A stretch of DNA of 22,142 nt, from contig JAQCLA010000009.1 in assembly GCA_027592105.1 (NCBI GenBank), positions 1-22,142 on the forward strand, in the 5' to 3' direction. Below, piece by piece: positions 8,161 through 16,045 of the stretch. Both the position numbers and the translations under genes were made by a program. A model generated the notes under the pieces. That model did no database searches. It was not told where the DNA came from and saw only the letters and a list, made by a program, of their open reading frames with translations. How positions within the stretch are numbered: position 1 is the first letter of the stretch; every line of letters starts with the position of its first letter. The stretch is from Pseudomonadota bacterium (lineage in GTDB: Bacteria > Pseudomonadota > Alphaproteobacteria > Rhodobacterales > Rhodobacteraceae).

Positions 8161-8194
8161 CAACCGAGGCGCCCTTGAACGGCCACCTCGGTTG
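8161..8194 (-). terminator. Inverted repeat, possible weak terminator after the DUF4864 gene
   Basis: CAACCGAGG (8161-8169) and CCTCGGTTG (8186-8194) are a perfect nine-base inverted repeat with a 16-base spacer. On the minus strand it is followed by CCCCTTTTCGG. It lies between the DUF4864 stop and the beta-helix start, so it may end DUF4864 transcription or be an operator for the beta-helix gene. The long spacer and short T run keep confidence moderate. Confidence 0.42.
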
Positions 8195-8278
8195 TGAAGC
8201 GATGTCAGTGAAACGGCCCGGCACAGCAAGCCGAGTTGGCACAGTTTCTAGAGCGAAATGATTAAGCGTCGGTTAAGA

Positions 8279-8695
8279 TCAGGCCGCGACCTGTGGCGGC
8301 GGCAGGATCTGCACGCCGTTGATCTTCCAACCACCCTCGGTCTGGATCATCTGGTAGCCAAGGTAATGGGCATTGCCAGCCTGATCGATGACCTGCACCC
8401 GCTGTACCAAAATGCCGCCGAAACTCTGCAAATCGATGAAATCGACCTGGGCGGGTGCCCAGACCATCGGATAGCCCTGCTCGACCATGCGACCGAAATT
8501 CTGCGCGTCGCGAAAGATGCGCTGGATATTGGGGCTGGCGAATTGCCAAGCCGCGCCGACATCTTCGGCCAGAAAGGCATCGAACTGGCCCGCTATCGTG
8601 GCCTCGATCTCGGGATTGGGGGCAAGCACCTCTTGCGCACTTGCCATCAAGGCGAAAAAGCTGACGAAAATTCCGGCGAAAACGCTGCGCAACAT
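8279..8695 (-). CDS. Exported DUF4864 domain-containing protein
   Basis: A 138-residue protein with a clear Sec signal peptide: MLRSVFAGIFVSFFALMASA with likely cleavage before QEV. The mature part (IEATIAGQFDAFLAEDVGAAWQFASPNIQRIF, later MVEQGYPMVWAP and a final GYQMIQTEGGWKINGVQILPPP) matches the DUF4864 family, which resembles the NTF2-like fold and has no known function. It is probably periplasmic. The ATG at 8695 follows AAGGGGGA. It lies 58 bases downstream of lysK on the same strand, but a strong hairpin at the lysK stop may uncouple the two. Confidence 0.87.
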   Translation of the reverse strand: MLRSVFAGIFVSFFALMASAQEVLAPNPEIEATIAGQFDAFLAEDVGAAWQFASPNIQRIFRDAQNFGRMVEQGYPMVWAPAQVDFIDLQSFGGILVQRVQVIDQAGNAHYLGYQMIQTEGGWKINGVQILPPPQVAA

Positions 8696-8741
8696 CCCCG
8701 TATCCCCCTTTTGAACAAGACATACAGGGATGATAGCGCAA

Positions 8742-8763
8742 GGGCGCGTGATTTCACGCGCCC
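8742..8763 (-). terminator. Perfect hairpin across the lysK stop codon
   Basis: GGGCGCGTG (8742-8750) and CACGCGCCC (8755-8763) form a perfect nine-base stem with a four-base loop. The TGA stop of the lysine-tRNA ligase gene (8756-8754) sits at the loop edge, so the hairpin includes the last codons and the stop. The run after it on the minus strand is TTGCGC rather than a U tract, so it may be a terminator without a U tract or a 3'-end protecting structure. Confidence 0.5.
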
Positions 8764-10400
8764 AATTCGCCCTTCAGCCCGCGCGCGATCAAGGCGAGCG
8801 TCTCATCGATGCCATAGAGCGCGATGAACCCACCAAAACGCGGCCCCTGGCTGGCACCCAGCAAGACCTCATAAAGGGCCGAGAACCAATCGCGCAGCGG
8901 CTCGAACCCGTGCAACTTGCCCACCGCAAAGACGAGGGATTGCAAGAAATCGTCGCTTTGCCAATCGATGGTCACATCGCCGACCTCGGCCCCTTCCAGC
9001 GCGGCCTTGCGCGCCAGAATATCGCGCGCGCGGGCCGCATCGCCCAGACAGGCCGACAGCTCCGCCATCGCGGCCGCTTCGCGCGCTTCGGGCAGGCGGA
9101 ACACACGTGTCGGTTTGACGAAATCGTTAAAATAGCGGATCGCGAAACCGGCCGCCTGATCCAGATCGGGGTTCCCCTCGGGCGAGGCATCAGGTGCGTA
9201 GCGGTTGATAAAGCCCCACAGCCTGTCCTTATCCTCGGCCGCCGATACGCTGACGAGGTTGAGCAGCATCGCGAACGGCACCACCATCGTGCTGACGGGC
9301 ACTTCGCCGCCGTGAATGTGCCAAACCGGGTTGGCCAATTGCTGCTCGGGTGTCTGATCGGGATAGGCCCGCAATTGCTGATGGTATTCATCCACCGCCT
9401 TGGGGATCACGTCGAAGTAAAGCCGCTTGGCCGTCTTGGGCTTGAGATACATGAAATAGCTCAAGCTTTCGGTTGATGCATAGCTCAGCCATTCATCGAT
9501 CGAGATGCCATTGCCAGACGATTTGGAGATCTTCTGCCCGGTCTCATCCAAGAACAGCTCATAGGTGAAATGATGCGGCGCGGGCATGCCCAAGATCTCA
9601 CAGATCGCGTCATAGATCGGCGTATTGGTCGAGTGATCTTTGCCATACATCTCGAAATCGACACCAAGTGCCGCCCAGCGCGCGCCGAAATCGGGCTTCC
9701 ACTGCAATTTGCACTGACCGCCCGTGACCGGCAGCGTCCATTCGCGGCCCGTCTCATCGTCAAAGGTCACGGTGCCCGCTTGCGCATCGACATGCTTGAT
9801 CGGCACATAGAGCACGCGGCCCGTTTCGGGATGGATCGGCAAGAAGATGGAATAGGTCTCGCGCCGCTCATCGCGCAGCGACGCCAGCATCACCTTCATC
9901 AGCGCATCATAACGCTCGGCCGCGCGCAGCAGGATTTCGTCGAACTGGCCGGAGGCGTAATAGTCGGTCGCGGAATAGAACTCGTAATCAAACCCAAAGG
10001 TATCGAGGAAACGGCGCAGCATCGCGTTGTTATGATGGCCAAAGCTTTCAAACTCCCCAAAGGGATCAGGCACGCGCGTTAGCGGCTTTTGCAGATGTTC
10101 GCGCAGCATATCTTGGTTTGGAACGTTCCCAGGAACTTTGCGCATCCCGTCCATATCGTCGGAAAAACAAATCAGCCGCGTCGGGATGTCGGAAATGATC
10201 TGGAACGCGCGGCGGATCATCGTCGTGCGCAGCACCTCGCCGAAGGTGCCGATATGCGGCAGCCCCGAGGGGCCATAGCCCGTCTCGAACAGCACATAGC
10301 CCTTTTCGGGTGGGGCTTTCTCGTAACGTTTGAGCACCGCCCGCGCCTCTTCAAAGGGCCAAGCCTTGGAGGTCATCGCGGCATCGCGGAGGGTGGTCAT
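8754..10400 (-). CDS. lysK: Class I lysine--tRNA ligase
   Basis: A 548-residue class I lysyl-tRNA synthetase (TIGR lysS_arch/PRK lysK type), which charges tRNA-Lys with lysine using ATP. The class I signatures are plain: PSGLPHIGT (44-52) is the HIGH motif and KISKS (290-294) the KMSKS loop. SDDMDGMRKVP (80-90) and GKDHSTN (253-259) are further conserved family blocks. Alphaproteobacteria commonly carry this archaeal-type enzyme in place of class II LysRS. I chose the ATG at 10400, which follows AGGA at about nine bases; an internal ATG at 10376 lacks a ribosome site, and the frame's first ATG at 10478 runs into the divergent gene's leader. It is divergent from a TerB-like gene. Confidence 0.95.
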   Translation of the reverse strand: MTTLRDAAMTSKAWPFEEARAVLKRYEKAPPEKGYVLFETGYGPSGLPHIGTFGEVLRTTMIRRAFQIISDIPTRLICFSDDMDGMRKVPGNVPNQDMLREHLQKPLTRVPDPFGEFESFGHHNNAMLRRFLDTFGFDYEFYSATDYYASGQFDEILLRAAERYDALMKVMLASLRDERRETYSIFLPIHPETGRVLYVPIKHVDAQAGTVTFDDETGREWTLPVTGGQCKLQWKPDFGARWAALGVDFEMYGKDHSTNTPIYDAICEILGMPAPHHFTYELFLDETGQKISKSSGNGISIDEWLSYASTESLSYFMYLKPKTAKRLYFDVIPKAVDEYHQQLRAYPDQTPEQQLANPVWHIHGGEVPVSTMVVPFAMLLNLVSVSAAEDKDRLWGFINRYAPDASPEGNPDLDQAAGFAIRYFNDFVKPTRVFRLPEAREAAAMAELSACLGDAARARDILARKAALEGAEVGDVTIDWQSDDFLQSLVFAVGKLHGFEPLRDWFSALYEVLLGASQGPRFGGFIALYGIDETLALIARGLKGELGA

Positions 10401-10422
10401 CGTTTTCGGTCCTGAATTGACA

Positions 10423-10440
10423 GCGGGCCCCATCGCCCGC
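10423..10440 (-). repeat. Short hairpin in the lysK leader
   Basis: GCGGGC (10423-10428) and GCCCGC (10435-10440) form a six-base stem with a six-base loop, ending about 22 bases upstream of the lysK start on the minus strand. It may be a leader RNA structure or a chance GC-rich repeat; no T-box features are visible. Confidence 0.25.
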
Positions 10441-10507
10441 GCGCCCATGCCCCTATTGTGCAGACGCGGCGACGTCAATAAATACCCAGTGACGAAAGGA
10501 GAGCCCG

Positions 10508-10918
10508 ATGGCCGAACTTAGCCCCGAAGATGCCCTTGTCGCGCTGATGGTGGCGGTATCCGTCTCGGATGCAGCGATCCGTACGGCCGAGCTGGTGAAT
10601 ATCGAGCAGATCGTGAATCACCTTCCGGTTTTCGCCAATTACGATGCCGACCGCATGCGTAGCGTGGGCAACATCGTCTTCGAACTGTTCGAAGAGGAAG
10701 ACGGGCTTGACGCGTTCTTCGGCCTCATCACCGACGCCTTGCCCGAAAAACTCTATGAAACCGCCTATGCGATCTGCTGCGATGTCGCGGCGGCGGATGG
10801 TGCTTTGGCGCAAAGCGAGCTGCGGTTCCTTGAAGAGTTGCGCCACGAACTCGAAATCGACCGCCTCCATGCGGCTGCGATCGAACGCGGCGCGCGCGCA
10901 CGGCATATGACGCTCTAG
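10508..10918 (+). CDS. Tellurite resistance TerB-like protein
   Basis: A 136-residue all-helical acidic protein of the TerB-like family. Conserved features are the opening SPEDALVALMVAVSVSDAAIRTAELVNIEQIV, the later AYAICCDVAAADGALAQSELRFLEEL (about residues 87-112, where the DG-x-x-x-x-E core is the family's metal-binding-like loop), and a closing short helix. TerB domains are linked to tellurite and stress responses, but single-domain members such as this have no settled role. The ATG at 10508 follows AAAGGAG at about seven bases. It is divergent from lysK and 58 bases upstream of the acyltransferase gene, which it may be transcribed with. Confidence 0.85.
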   Translation: MAELSPEDALVALMVAVSVSDAAIRTAELVNIEQIVNHLPVFANYDADRMRSVGNIVFELFEEEDGLDAFFGLITDALPEKLYETAYAICCDVAAADGALAQSELRFLEELRHELEIDRLHAAAIERGARARHMTL

Positions 10919-10976
10919 CATGCGCAAGCAGCGCCCGATTGCCCCAACGCGGCAAAGCTGACAGTTTAGGCGCATC

Positions 10977-12392
10977 ATGTCCGCCGATGTCACATTACCG
11001 ATTTGGCTCTTTGTTCTGATCCTGCTGTTTGCGGGCGTGACATTCGCGTCGCATTTCTTGTTCCCCTCGGTGCGCTGGTTCTTGCGCCGCAGGCTGGAGC
11101 GGGCGGTGGAACAGCTCAACACCCGCCTCAAAACCCCGATCCAGCCCTTCAAGCTGGCCTCGCGCACCGATACGATCCGCCGCCTGATCTATGACCCCGA
11201 AGTGGCGCAAGCCATCGCCGATCACGCGCGCAGCAACAAGATCCGCGAAGACGTCGCCTTTCAAAAGGCCGAGCGCTATGCCCGCGAGATCGTGCCGGGC
11301 TTTTCGGCCTTCACCTATTTCGGCTTCGCCATTCGCGCGGCGCGTATTCTCAGCCAGTCGCTTTACCGGGTGCGGCTGGTGCATGCCAATGATCGCGCAT
11401 TGGAAGATATCCCGGCAGCCTCCACCGTGATCTTCGTGATGAACCACCGCTCCAACATGGATTACGTGCTGGTGACATGGCTTGCCGCCGAACGCTCGGC
11501 CTTGGCCTATGCGGTGGGCGAATGGGCGCGCGTCTGGCCCTTGCGCCAGCTTGTGCGCGCGATGGGCGGCTATTTCATTCGCCGTCGCCATAACAATGCG
11601 CTCTACCGCAAGGTTCTGGCCCGCTACGTCCAGATGGCGACCGAGGCCGGTGTTACCCAAGCCGTCTTTCCCGAAGGTGGCCTGAGCCGCACAGGCGCGA
11701 TGGGCCGGCCCAAGTTGGGCCTGTTTTCCTATATCATCGACGGGTTCAAGCCGGGCCTGTCGCGCGATGTGGTCTTTGTCCCCGTTGCGATCAATTACGA
11801 CCGCGTGATGGAAGATCGTAGCCTGATCGAGGCCCAAGATAGCGGCACACGCGCCTTTCGCTTCACGCTTTGGCCGATCTGGCGTTACCTGCGCCGCCAG
11901 ATTTGGCACCGCATAACGGGGCGCTTTCACCGCTACGGCTACGCGGCGGTCAGCTTTGGCGACCCGCTCAGCCTGACAGGTTTCATGCAAGATGGCCATC
12001 AAGACCCCGCCATTGACCTCGGCCATGTGCTGATGGCACGCATCGCGCGGGTCATGCCGGTGACGCCTGTGCCTTTGGTCGCCCATGCGCTGAGCCAAGG
12101 GGTGCGTAGCGTGGTGGCCCTTGAGGCCGTGCTGCGCCGCAAGATCGCGGAGGCAGAGGCGCGCGGGATCGTGCTGCACATCCCACGTGGCGACATTTCT
12201 TACGCGATTGAGGTGGGTCTGCGCGCGCTGATGGAACGCGATCACGTCACCCGCATTGGCGACCGCTTGTCAGTCTCGGCCGAAGGGGCGGAGTTTCTGA
12301 CCTTTTATGCAGCCTCGATTTTGCACCTCATGGGCGATCAGCCTGACAATTCGCACACGCAAGACGAGAAAATTCATTTCTCTGCGACATAA
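10977..12392 (+). CDS. Glycerol-3-phosphate acyltransferase-like (PlsB/LPLAT family) membrane protein
   Basis: A 471-residue acyltransferase of the LPLAT superfamily, most like PlsB-type glycerol-3-phosphate 1-acyltransferases, which make lysophosphatidate at the inner membrane. One N-terminal transmembrane helix (residues 8-29) is followed by a helical region. Catalytic motif I is NHRSNMD (156-162, NHxxxxD). Motif II-like GGYFIRRR (197-204), motif III FPEGGLSRTG (231-240) and VPVAINYDR near 268 complete the active site. It is shorter than E. coli PlsB (about 800 residues) because it lacks the long flanks, as usual in alphaproteobacteria. The ribosome site is weak (AGGCGC). It lies directly upstream of ccr, separated by an AT-rich gap. 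Confidence 0.87.
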   Translation: MSADVTLPIWLFVLILLFAGVTFASHFLFPSVRWFLRRRLERAVEQLNTRLKTPIQPFKLASRTDTIRRLIYDPEVAQAIADHARSNKIREDVAFQKAERYAREIVPGFSAFTYFGFAIRAARILSQSLYRVRLVHANDRALEDIPAASTVIFVMNHRSNMDYVLVTWLAAERSALAYAVGEWARVWPLRQLVRAMGGYFIRRRHNNALYRKVLARYVQMATEAGVTQAVFPEGGLSRTGAMGRPKLGLFSYIIDGFKPGLSRDVVFVPVAINYDRVMEDRSLIEAQDSGTRAFRFTLWPIWRYLRRQIWHRITGRFHRYGYAAVSFGDPLSLTGFMQDGHQDPAIDLGHVLMARIARVMPVTPVPLVAHALSQGVRSVVALEAVLRRKIAEAEARGIVLHIPRGDISYAIEVGLRALMERDHVTRIGDRLSVSAEGAEFLTFYAASILHLMGDQPDNSHTQDEKIHFSAT

Positions 12393-12507
12393 TATTTCAC
12401 AAATTTAAATTTCTGGTTTGCTTTGTTGCGCGCCGATCTGTATCCCTCGCATCAGCAGCATAATTGATTCCGCACTGCGGCATCGGCAAAGGATCGGAGA
12501 TATGACG
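12393..12507 (+). promoter_or_regulatory. AT-rich ccr leader with a perfect 12-base palindrome
   Basis: The gap between the acyltransferase stop and ccr begins with an unusually AT-rich block holding the palindrome AAATTTAAATTT (12401-12412). GGTTTGCTTTGTTGCG follows. Such a contrast with GC-rich neighbours suggests a ccr promoter or operator. I cannot place -35/-10 elements with confidence. Confidence 0.4.
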
Positions 12508-13872
12508 ATGGCCCTCGACGCGACCCAAGCGATCGCCAGCTATGACGCGCCCAAGAAAGATCTCTATGAAATGGGCGAAATCCCGCCCTTGGGCCATGTC
12601 CCCGCGCAGATGTATGGTTGGATTTTGCGTCAGGAGCGTCATGGCGAACCGGTCGATGCGCTGAAGGTTGAAGTGGTCGACACACCTAAGCTCGACAGCA
12701 ACGATGTGCTGGTTCTCGTGATGGCGGCGGGCGTGAACTACAATGGTGTTTGGGCTTGCTTGGGCAAACCCGCCTCGGTTTTCCGTCAGCACAAGGCGCC
12801 TTATGCGATCATCGGCTCGGATGCGGCGGGCATCGTCTGGGCCGTTGGCGACCGCGTCACCCGCTGGAAGGTCGGCGACGAGGTCGTGATCCATTGCAAC
12901 CAAGATGATGGCGACGACGAGGAATGCAACGGCGGCGACCCGATGCTTTCGCCCAGCCAGCGCATCTGGGGCTATGAGACTGCCGATGGTAGCTTTGCCC
13001 AATTCACCCGCGTGCAATCCCAACAACTCATGCCGCGCCCCAAGCATCTGACATGGGAGCAATCCGCCTGTTACACGCTGACGCTGGCCACAGCTTACCG
13101 GATGCTTTTTGGCCATGAACCCCATGACCTCAAACCCGGCCAGAATGTGCTTGTCTGGGGCGCATCGGGCGGCCTTGGCTCTTTTGCGATCCAGCTCATC
13201 AACACAGCAGGCGCCAATGCGATCGGCGTGATCTCGGACGAGGACAAGCGCCAATTCGTCATGGATCTGGGCGCCAAGGGCGTGATCAACCGCCGCGATT
13301 TCAACTGCTGGGGCCGCCTGCCCGAGGTCGGCACCGATGAATACACCGACTGGTTCAACGAGGTGCGCCGCTTCGGCAAGGCGATCTGGGACATCACCGG
13401 CAAGGGCGTGAATGTCGACATGGTTTTTGATCACCCCGGCGAGGCCACCTTCCCGGTCTCGACTTTCGTGGTCAAACGCGGCGGCATGGTCGTGATCTGC
13501 GCCGGCACATCGGGCTATAACTGCACCTTCGACGTGCGCCATATGTGGAGCCACCAAAAACGCCTGCAAGGCAGCCATTTCGCCCATCTCAAGCAAGCCG
13601 CCGCCGCCAATAAGCTGATGCTCGACCGCCGCCTCGATCCCTGCATGTCCGAGGTTTTCCCTTGGGATGACCTACCGCTGGCGCATATGAAGATGATGCG
13701 TAACGAGCATAAGCCGGGCAATATGGCCGTGCTGGTGCAAGCACCGCGCACCGGGCTCCGGACTTTGGAGGATGTGTTGGAAGCGGGTCCGCGCAAGACC
13801 TTAGCAGACCACACAGCCGACCCTCCTGCGAGATCGCGAGAAATCACGTCGGTCGGTCGCATGGATGTCTAA
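12508..13872 (+). CDS. ccr: Crotonyl-CoA carboxylase/reductase
   Basis: Catalyses the NADPH-dependent reductive carboxylation of crotonyl-CoA to (2S)-ethylmalonyl-CoA, the key step of the ethylmalonyl-CoA pathway that lets Rhodobacter-type bacteria grow on acetate without isocitrate lyase. The protein closely follows the R. sphaeroides enzyme as I recall it: MALD start, YDAPKKDLYEMGEIPPLGHVP, VNYNGVWACLG, NQDDGDDEECNGGDP, the nucleotide-binding GASGGLGS (about 226-233) and CAGTSGYNCTFDVRHMW. The MALD start at 12508 has GGAG eight bases upstream; an ATG at 12502 is equally open. The 454 residues exceed the usual 430: after VLEAG the tail runs about 28 residues further (PRKTLADHTADPP onward), which may reflect a frameshift. 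The next gene is a small unknown; the usual ethylmalonyl-CoA mutase is not beside it. Confidence 0.95.
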   Translation: MALDATQAIASYDAPKKDLYEMGEIPPLGHVPAQMYGWILRQERHGEPVDALKVEVVDTPKLDSNDVLVLVMAAGVNYNGVWACLGKPASVFRQHKAPYAIIGSDAAGIVWAVGDRVTRWKVGDEVVIHCNQDDGDDEECNGGDPMLSPSQRIWGYETADGSFAQFTRVQSQQLMPRPKHLTWEQSACYTLTLATAYRMLFGHEPHDLKPGQNVLVWGASGGLGSFAIQLINTAGANAIGVISDEDKRQFVMDLGAKGVINRRDFNCWGRLPEVGTDEYTDWFNEVRRFGKAIWDITGKGVNVDMVFDHPGEATFPVSTFVVKRGGMVVICAGTSGYNCTFDVRHMWSHQKRLQGSHFAHLKQAAAANKLMLDRRLDPCMSEVFPWDDLPLAHMKMMRNEHKPGNMAVLVQAPRTGLRTLEDVLEAGPRKTLADHTADPPARSREITSVGRMDV

Positions 13873-13873
13873 A

Positions 13874-13911
13874 TTTCAACGCATTCGGCCTGTATGCCGG
13901 GGGCGTTGAAA
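13874..13911 (+). repeat. Two-tier hairpin between ccr and the next gene
   Basis: TTTCAACGC (13874-13882) pairs perfectly with GCGTTGAAA (13903-13911), and inside it CGGC (13886-13889) pairs with GCCG (13896-13899). The structure begins two bases after the ccr stop, and its last base is the first base of the AAGGAG ribosome site of the next gene. No T tract follows on either strand, so it is not a typical terminator. It could modulate translation of the downstream gene or stabilise the ccr message. Confidence 0.55.
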
Positions 13912-13924
13912 GGAGATTTTCGTG

Positions 13925-14212
13925 ATGGCTATCGATCCGATTGCATGCACATTGCTTGCCGCTGCGAGCGTTTCAACGGGCATGCGGCGTGCAAACAAGG
14001 CAAAAGCCAAGACAACCGCCCTTGCCGCGCAATATGCGCCGGTCAAGCATGATCAAGCCATGAGCATCGCGGCGCAGCGCCATCGCGCCCGGCTCTTGAA
14101 CATCCCCGACAGTGCGATCGACCGCCATATCGAAGATGCCCGCGCGCGTGGGCAGTCAGATCTGCTCGCCTTGCAAGGGCTGATCGCGGGTCGCGGGTCG
14201 CGCAAGCGCTAA
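13925..14212 (+). CDS. Small hypothetical protein
   Basis: A 95-residue basic protein that I do not recognise. It begins with a weakly hydrophobic stretch (IDPIACTLLAAASVSTGM), then is rich in Ala, Lys and Arg (RRANKAKAKTTALAAQY) and ends with helix-forming RHRARLLNIPDSAIDRHIEDARARGQSDLLALQGLIAG. AAGGAG at 13911-13915 serves either GTG 13922 or ATG 13925; I chose the ATG at nine bases. Codon use and ribosome site look real. It may be cotranscribed with ccr, and a hairpin lies at its ribosome site. It ends seven bases from the convergent rpe stop. Confidence 0.65.
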   Translation: MAIDPIACTLLAAASVSTGMRRANKAKAKTTALAAQYAPVKHDQAMSIAAQRHRARLLNIPDSAIDRHIEDARARGQSDLLALQGLIAGRGSRKR

Positions 14213-14219
14213 GCCGCGT

Positions 14220-14900
14220 TCAGCGCGTCGCTGCTGTGCGGATCGCGGCGATATTCGCGCCATAAGTCTCTGGGTTGCGCACTGATCCGCCCTTGAACAC
14301 AGCAGATCCCGCAACCAACACATCGGCCCCTGCTGCCGCGACCAGCGGCGCAGTCGTCACATCCACACCGCCGTCGATCTCGATATGAATGGGCCGATCA
14401 CCGATCATGGCGCGAAGTGCGGTGATCTTGGCGGTCATGTCGATGAATTTCTGCCCGCCAAAGCCGGGATTGACGGTCATGACACAGACCAGATCGGCCA
14501 AGTCCAAAAGATGCGCGACCGCGTCGGCCGGGGTGCCGGGGTTGAGCGCAACGCCCGCCTTCATCCCCGCGCCCCGGATCGCCTGCAGCGTGCGGTGGAT
14601 ATGCGGCCCCGCCTCGACATGGGCGGTCAGCACATCGGCGCCCGCATCGGCATAAGCCGCGATGTAAGGGTCGACAGGCGCGATCATCAGATGCACATCC
14701 ATCACCGTTTTCACATGGGGGCGGAACGCTTTCACCGCCATCGGGCCAAAGGTCAGGTTCGGCACGAAATGCCCGTCCATCACATCGACATGGACCCAAT
14801 CGGCGCCTTGGTCTTCGATGGCCCTGATCTCGGCCCCGAAGTTGGCGAAATCGGCAGAAAGGATCGAAGGGGCGATCTTGATGGCGCGGTCGAATGTCAT
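14220..14900 (-). CDS. rpe: Ribulose-phosphate 3-epimerase
   Basis: A 226-residue TIM-barrel enzyme that interconverts ribulose 5-phosphate and xylulose 5-phosphate in the pentose phosphate and Calvin cycles. The family features are complete: IAPSILSADFANFG (9-22), HVDVMDGHFVPN (37-48) with metal ligands His37 and Asp39, DVHLMI with His70, NPGFGGQKF (144-152), and IEIDGGV (173-179) with Asp176. Length is normal. The ATG at 14900 follows AAAGGGA; the frame is open to 14951 but without support. It is divergent from the deoC-ALDH16 operon across a 134-base gap. Confidence 0.96.
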   Translation of the reverse strand: MTFDRAIKIAPSILSADFANFGAEIRAIEDQGADWVHVDVMDGHFVPNLTFGPMAVKAFRPHVKTVMDVHLMIAPVDPYIAAYADAGADVLTAHVEAGPHIHRTLQAIRGAGMKAGVALNPGTPADAVAHLLDLADLVCVMTVNPGFGGQKFIDMTAKITALRAMIGDRPIHIEIDGGVDVTTAPLVAAAGADVLVAGSAVFKGGSVRNPETYGANIAAIRTAATR

Positions 14901-15034
14901 GTGCTGTCCCTTTGCGGTCTTGGCCGCCCTGTTAACGGCTTCACCGCCCATACCGCCGCCGGGTCACGCTTGCCAAGGACGGGGGCGCATGACACGCTTC
15001 GGCGACAACGTCAGATACGGAAATCGGGCCCAAC

Positions 15035-16036
15035 ATGTCCGCGATCACCCCGGCAATCGCACCGCCGACGCAGGATCACCTGCCACAGCTGCACCGCCCC
15101 CGAAATCTGGGCATGGCGCTCGACCTTGATTGGGTTGCGCGGGTGCAAGCCAATACCTCGGCCATCGAACGCCGCGCAAACACCCTGCCCGGTCGGCGCA
15201 CGGTCAAGAAAGCCTATCAAGCGGCATGGCTGGCCCGCGCGATCACCTTGATCGACCTGACCACGCTTGCAGGCGACGACACCGAAGGTCGCGTCCGTCG
15301 CCTTTGCGCCAAGGCGCGCCAACCTGTGCGCGCCGATCTGCTCGGCGCACTGGGCCTGCCCGCGATCACGGTCGGGGCTGTCTGCGTCTATCACGAGATG
15401 GTGGAGACCGCCGTCGCGGCGCTGGCGGGGTCAGGCATCCCCGTCGCCGCCGTTTCGACCGGGTTTCCGGCGGGCCTGTCGCCCTTTGCACTCCGGGTCA
15501 AAGAGATCGAACACAGCGTGCAGGCGGGGGCCGCCGAGATCGACATCGTCATCTCGCGCCGCCATGTGCTGACCGGAAACTGGCAAGCGCTTTACGATGA
15601 AATGCGCGCATTTCGCGCCGCTTGCGGCCCGGCGCATGTCAAGGCGATCTTGGCCACGGGCGAGCTTGGCACGCTCAGAAATGTCGCGCGCGCCTCGCTC
15701 GTGTGCATGATGGCAGGCGCCGATTTCATCAAAACCTCCACCGGCAAGGAAAGCGTCAACGCCACGCTGCCCGTCTCCCTCACCATGATCCGCGCCATCC
15801 GCGCCTATGAGGCCGCGACGGGGATCAAGATCGGCTACAAGCCCGCAGGCGGCATTTCCAAGGCCAAGGATGCGCTGGTTTACCTGTCCTTGATGAAAGA
15901 GGAACTGGGCAACGATTGGCTGCGCCCCGACCTGTTCCGCTTTGGCGCATCAAGCCTTTTGGGCGATATCGAACGGCAACTCGAACACCATGTCACCGGC
16001 GCCTATTCGGCAAGCTGGCGGCATCCGATGGCATGA
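15035..16036 (+). CDS. deoC: Deoxyribose-phosphate aldolase
   Basis: A 333-residue aldolase that splits 2-deoxyribose 5-phosphate into glyceraldehyde 3-phosphate and acetaldehyde, a step of deoxynucleoside catabolism. The Schiff-base lysine is Lys203 in HVKAILATGELG; Lys269 in GYKPAGGI and Asp170 in EIDIVI complete the catalytic set. TLIDLTTLAGDD (71-82), VCVYHEMV and FIKTSTGKESVNATLP are further signatures. It belongs to the longer DeoC type (about 330 residues) with an N-terminal extension. The ATG at 15035 has only a weak ribosome site. It ends nine bases before the ALDH gene, which could oxidise the acetaldehyde product. Confidence 0.95.
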   Translation: MSAITPAIAPPTQDHLPQLHRPRNLGMALDLDWVARVQANTSAIERRANTLPGRRTVKKAYQAAWLARAITLIDLTTLAGDDTEGRVRRLCAKARQPVRADLLGALGLPAITVGAVCVYHEMVETAVAALAGSGIPVAAVSTGFPAGLSPFALRVKEIEHSVQAGAAEIDIVISRRHVLTGNWQALYDEMRAFRAACGPAHVKAILATGELGTLRNVARASLVCMMAGADFIKTSTGKESVNATLPVSLTMIRAIRAYEAATGIKIGYKPAGGISKAKDALVYLSLMKEELGNDWLRPDLFRFGASSLLGDIERQLEHHVTGAYSASWRHPMA

Positions 16037-16045
16037 GGTGAAGGG

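Noticed and set aside
10475..11167. Minus-strand open frame of 230 codons across the TerB-like gene
   Set aside because: It covers two plus-strand genes with clear starts and ribosome sites, and has no domain.
10995..12245. Antisense open frame of 416 codons over the acyltransferase gene
   Set aside because: His/Ala/Arg-rich shadow without motifs; the plus-strand gene has all acyltransferase motifs.
12397..13596. Antisense open frame of 399 codons over ccr
   Set aside because: Shadow of a highly conserved gene, with no recognisable domain.
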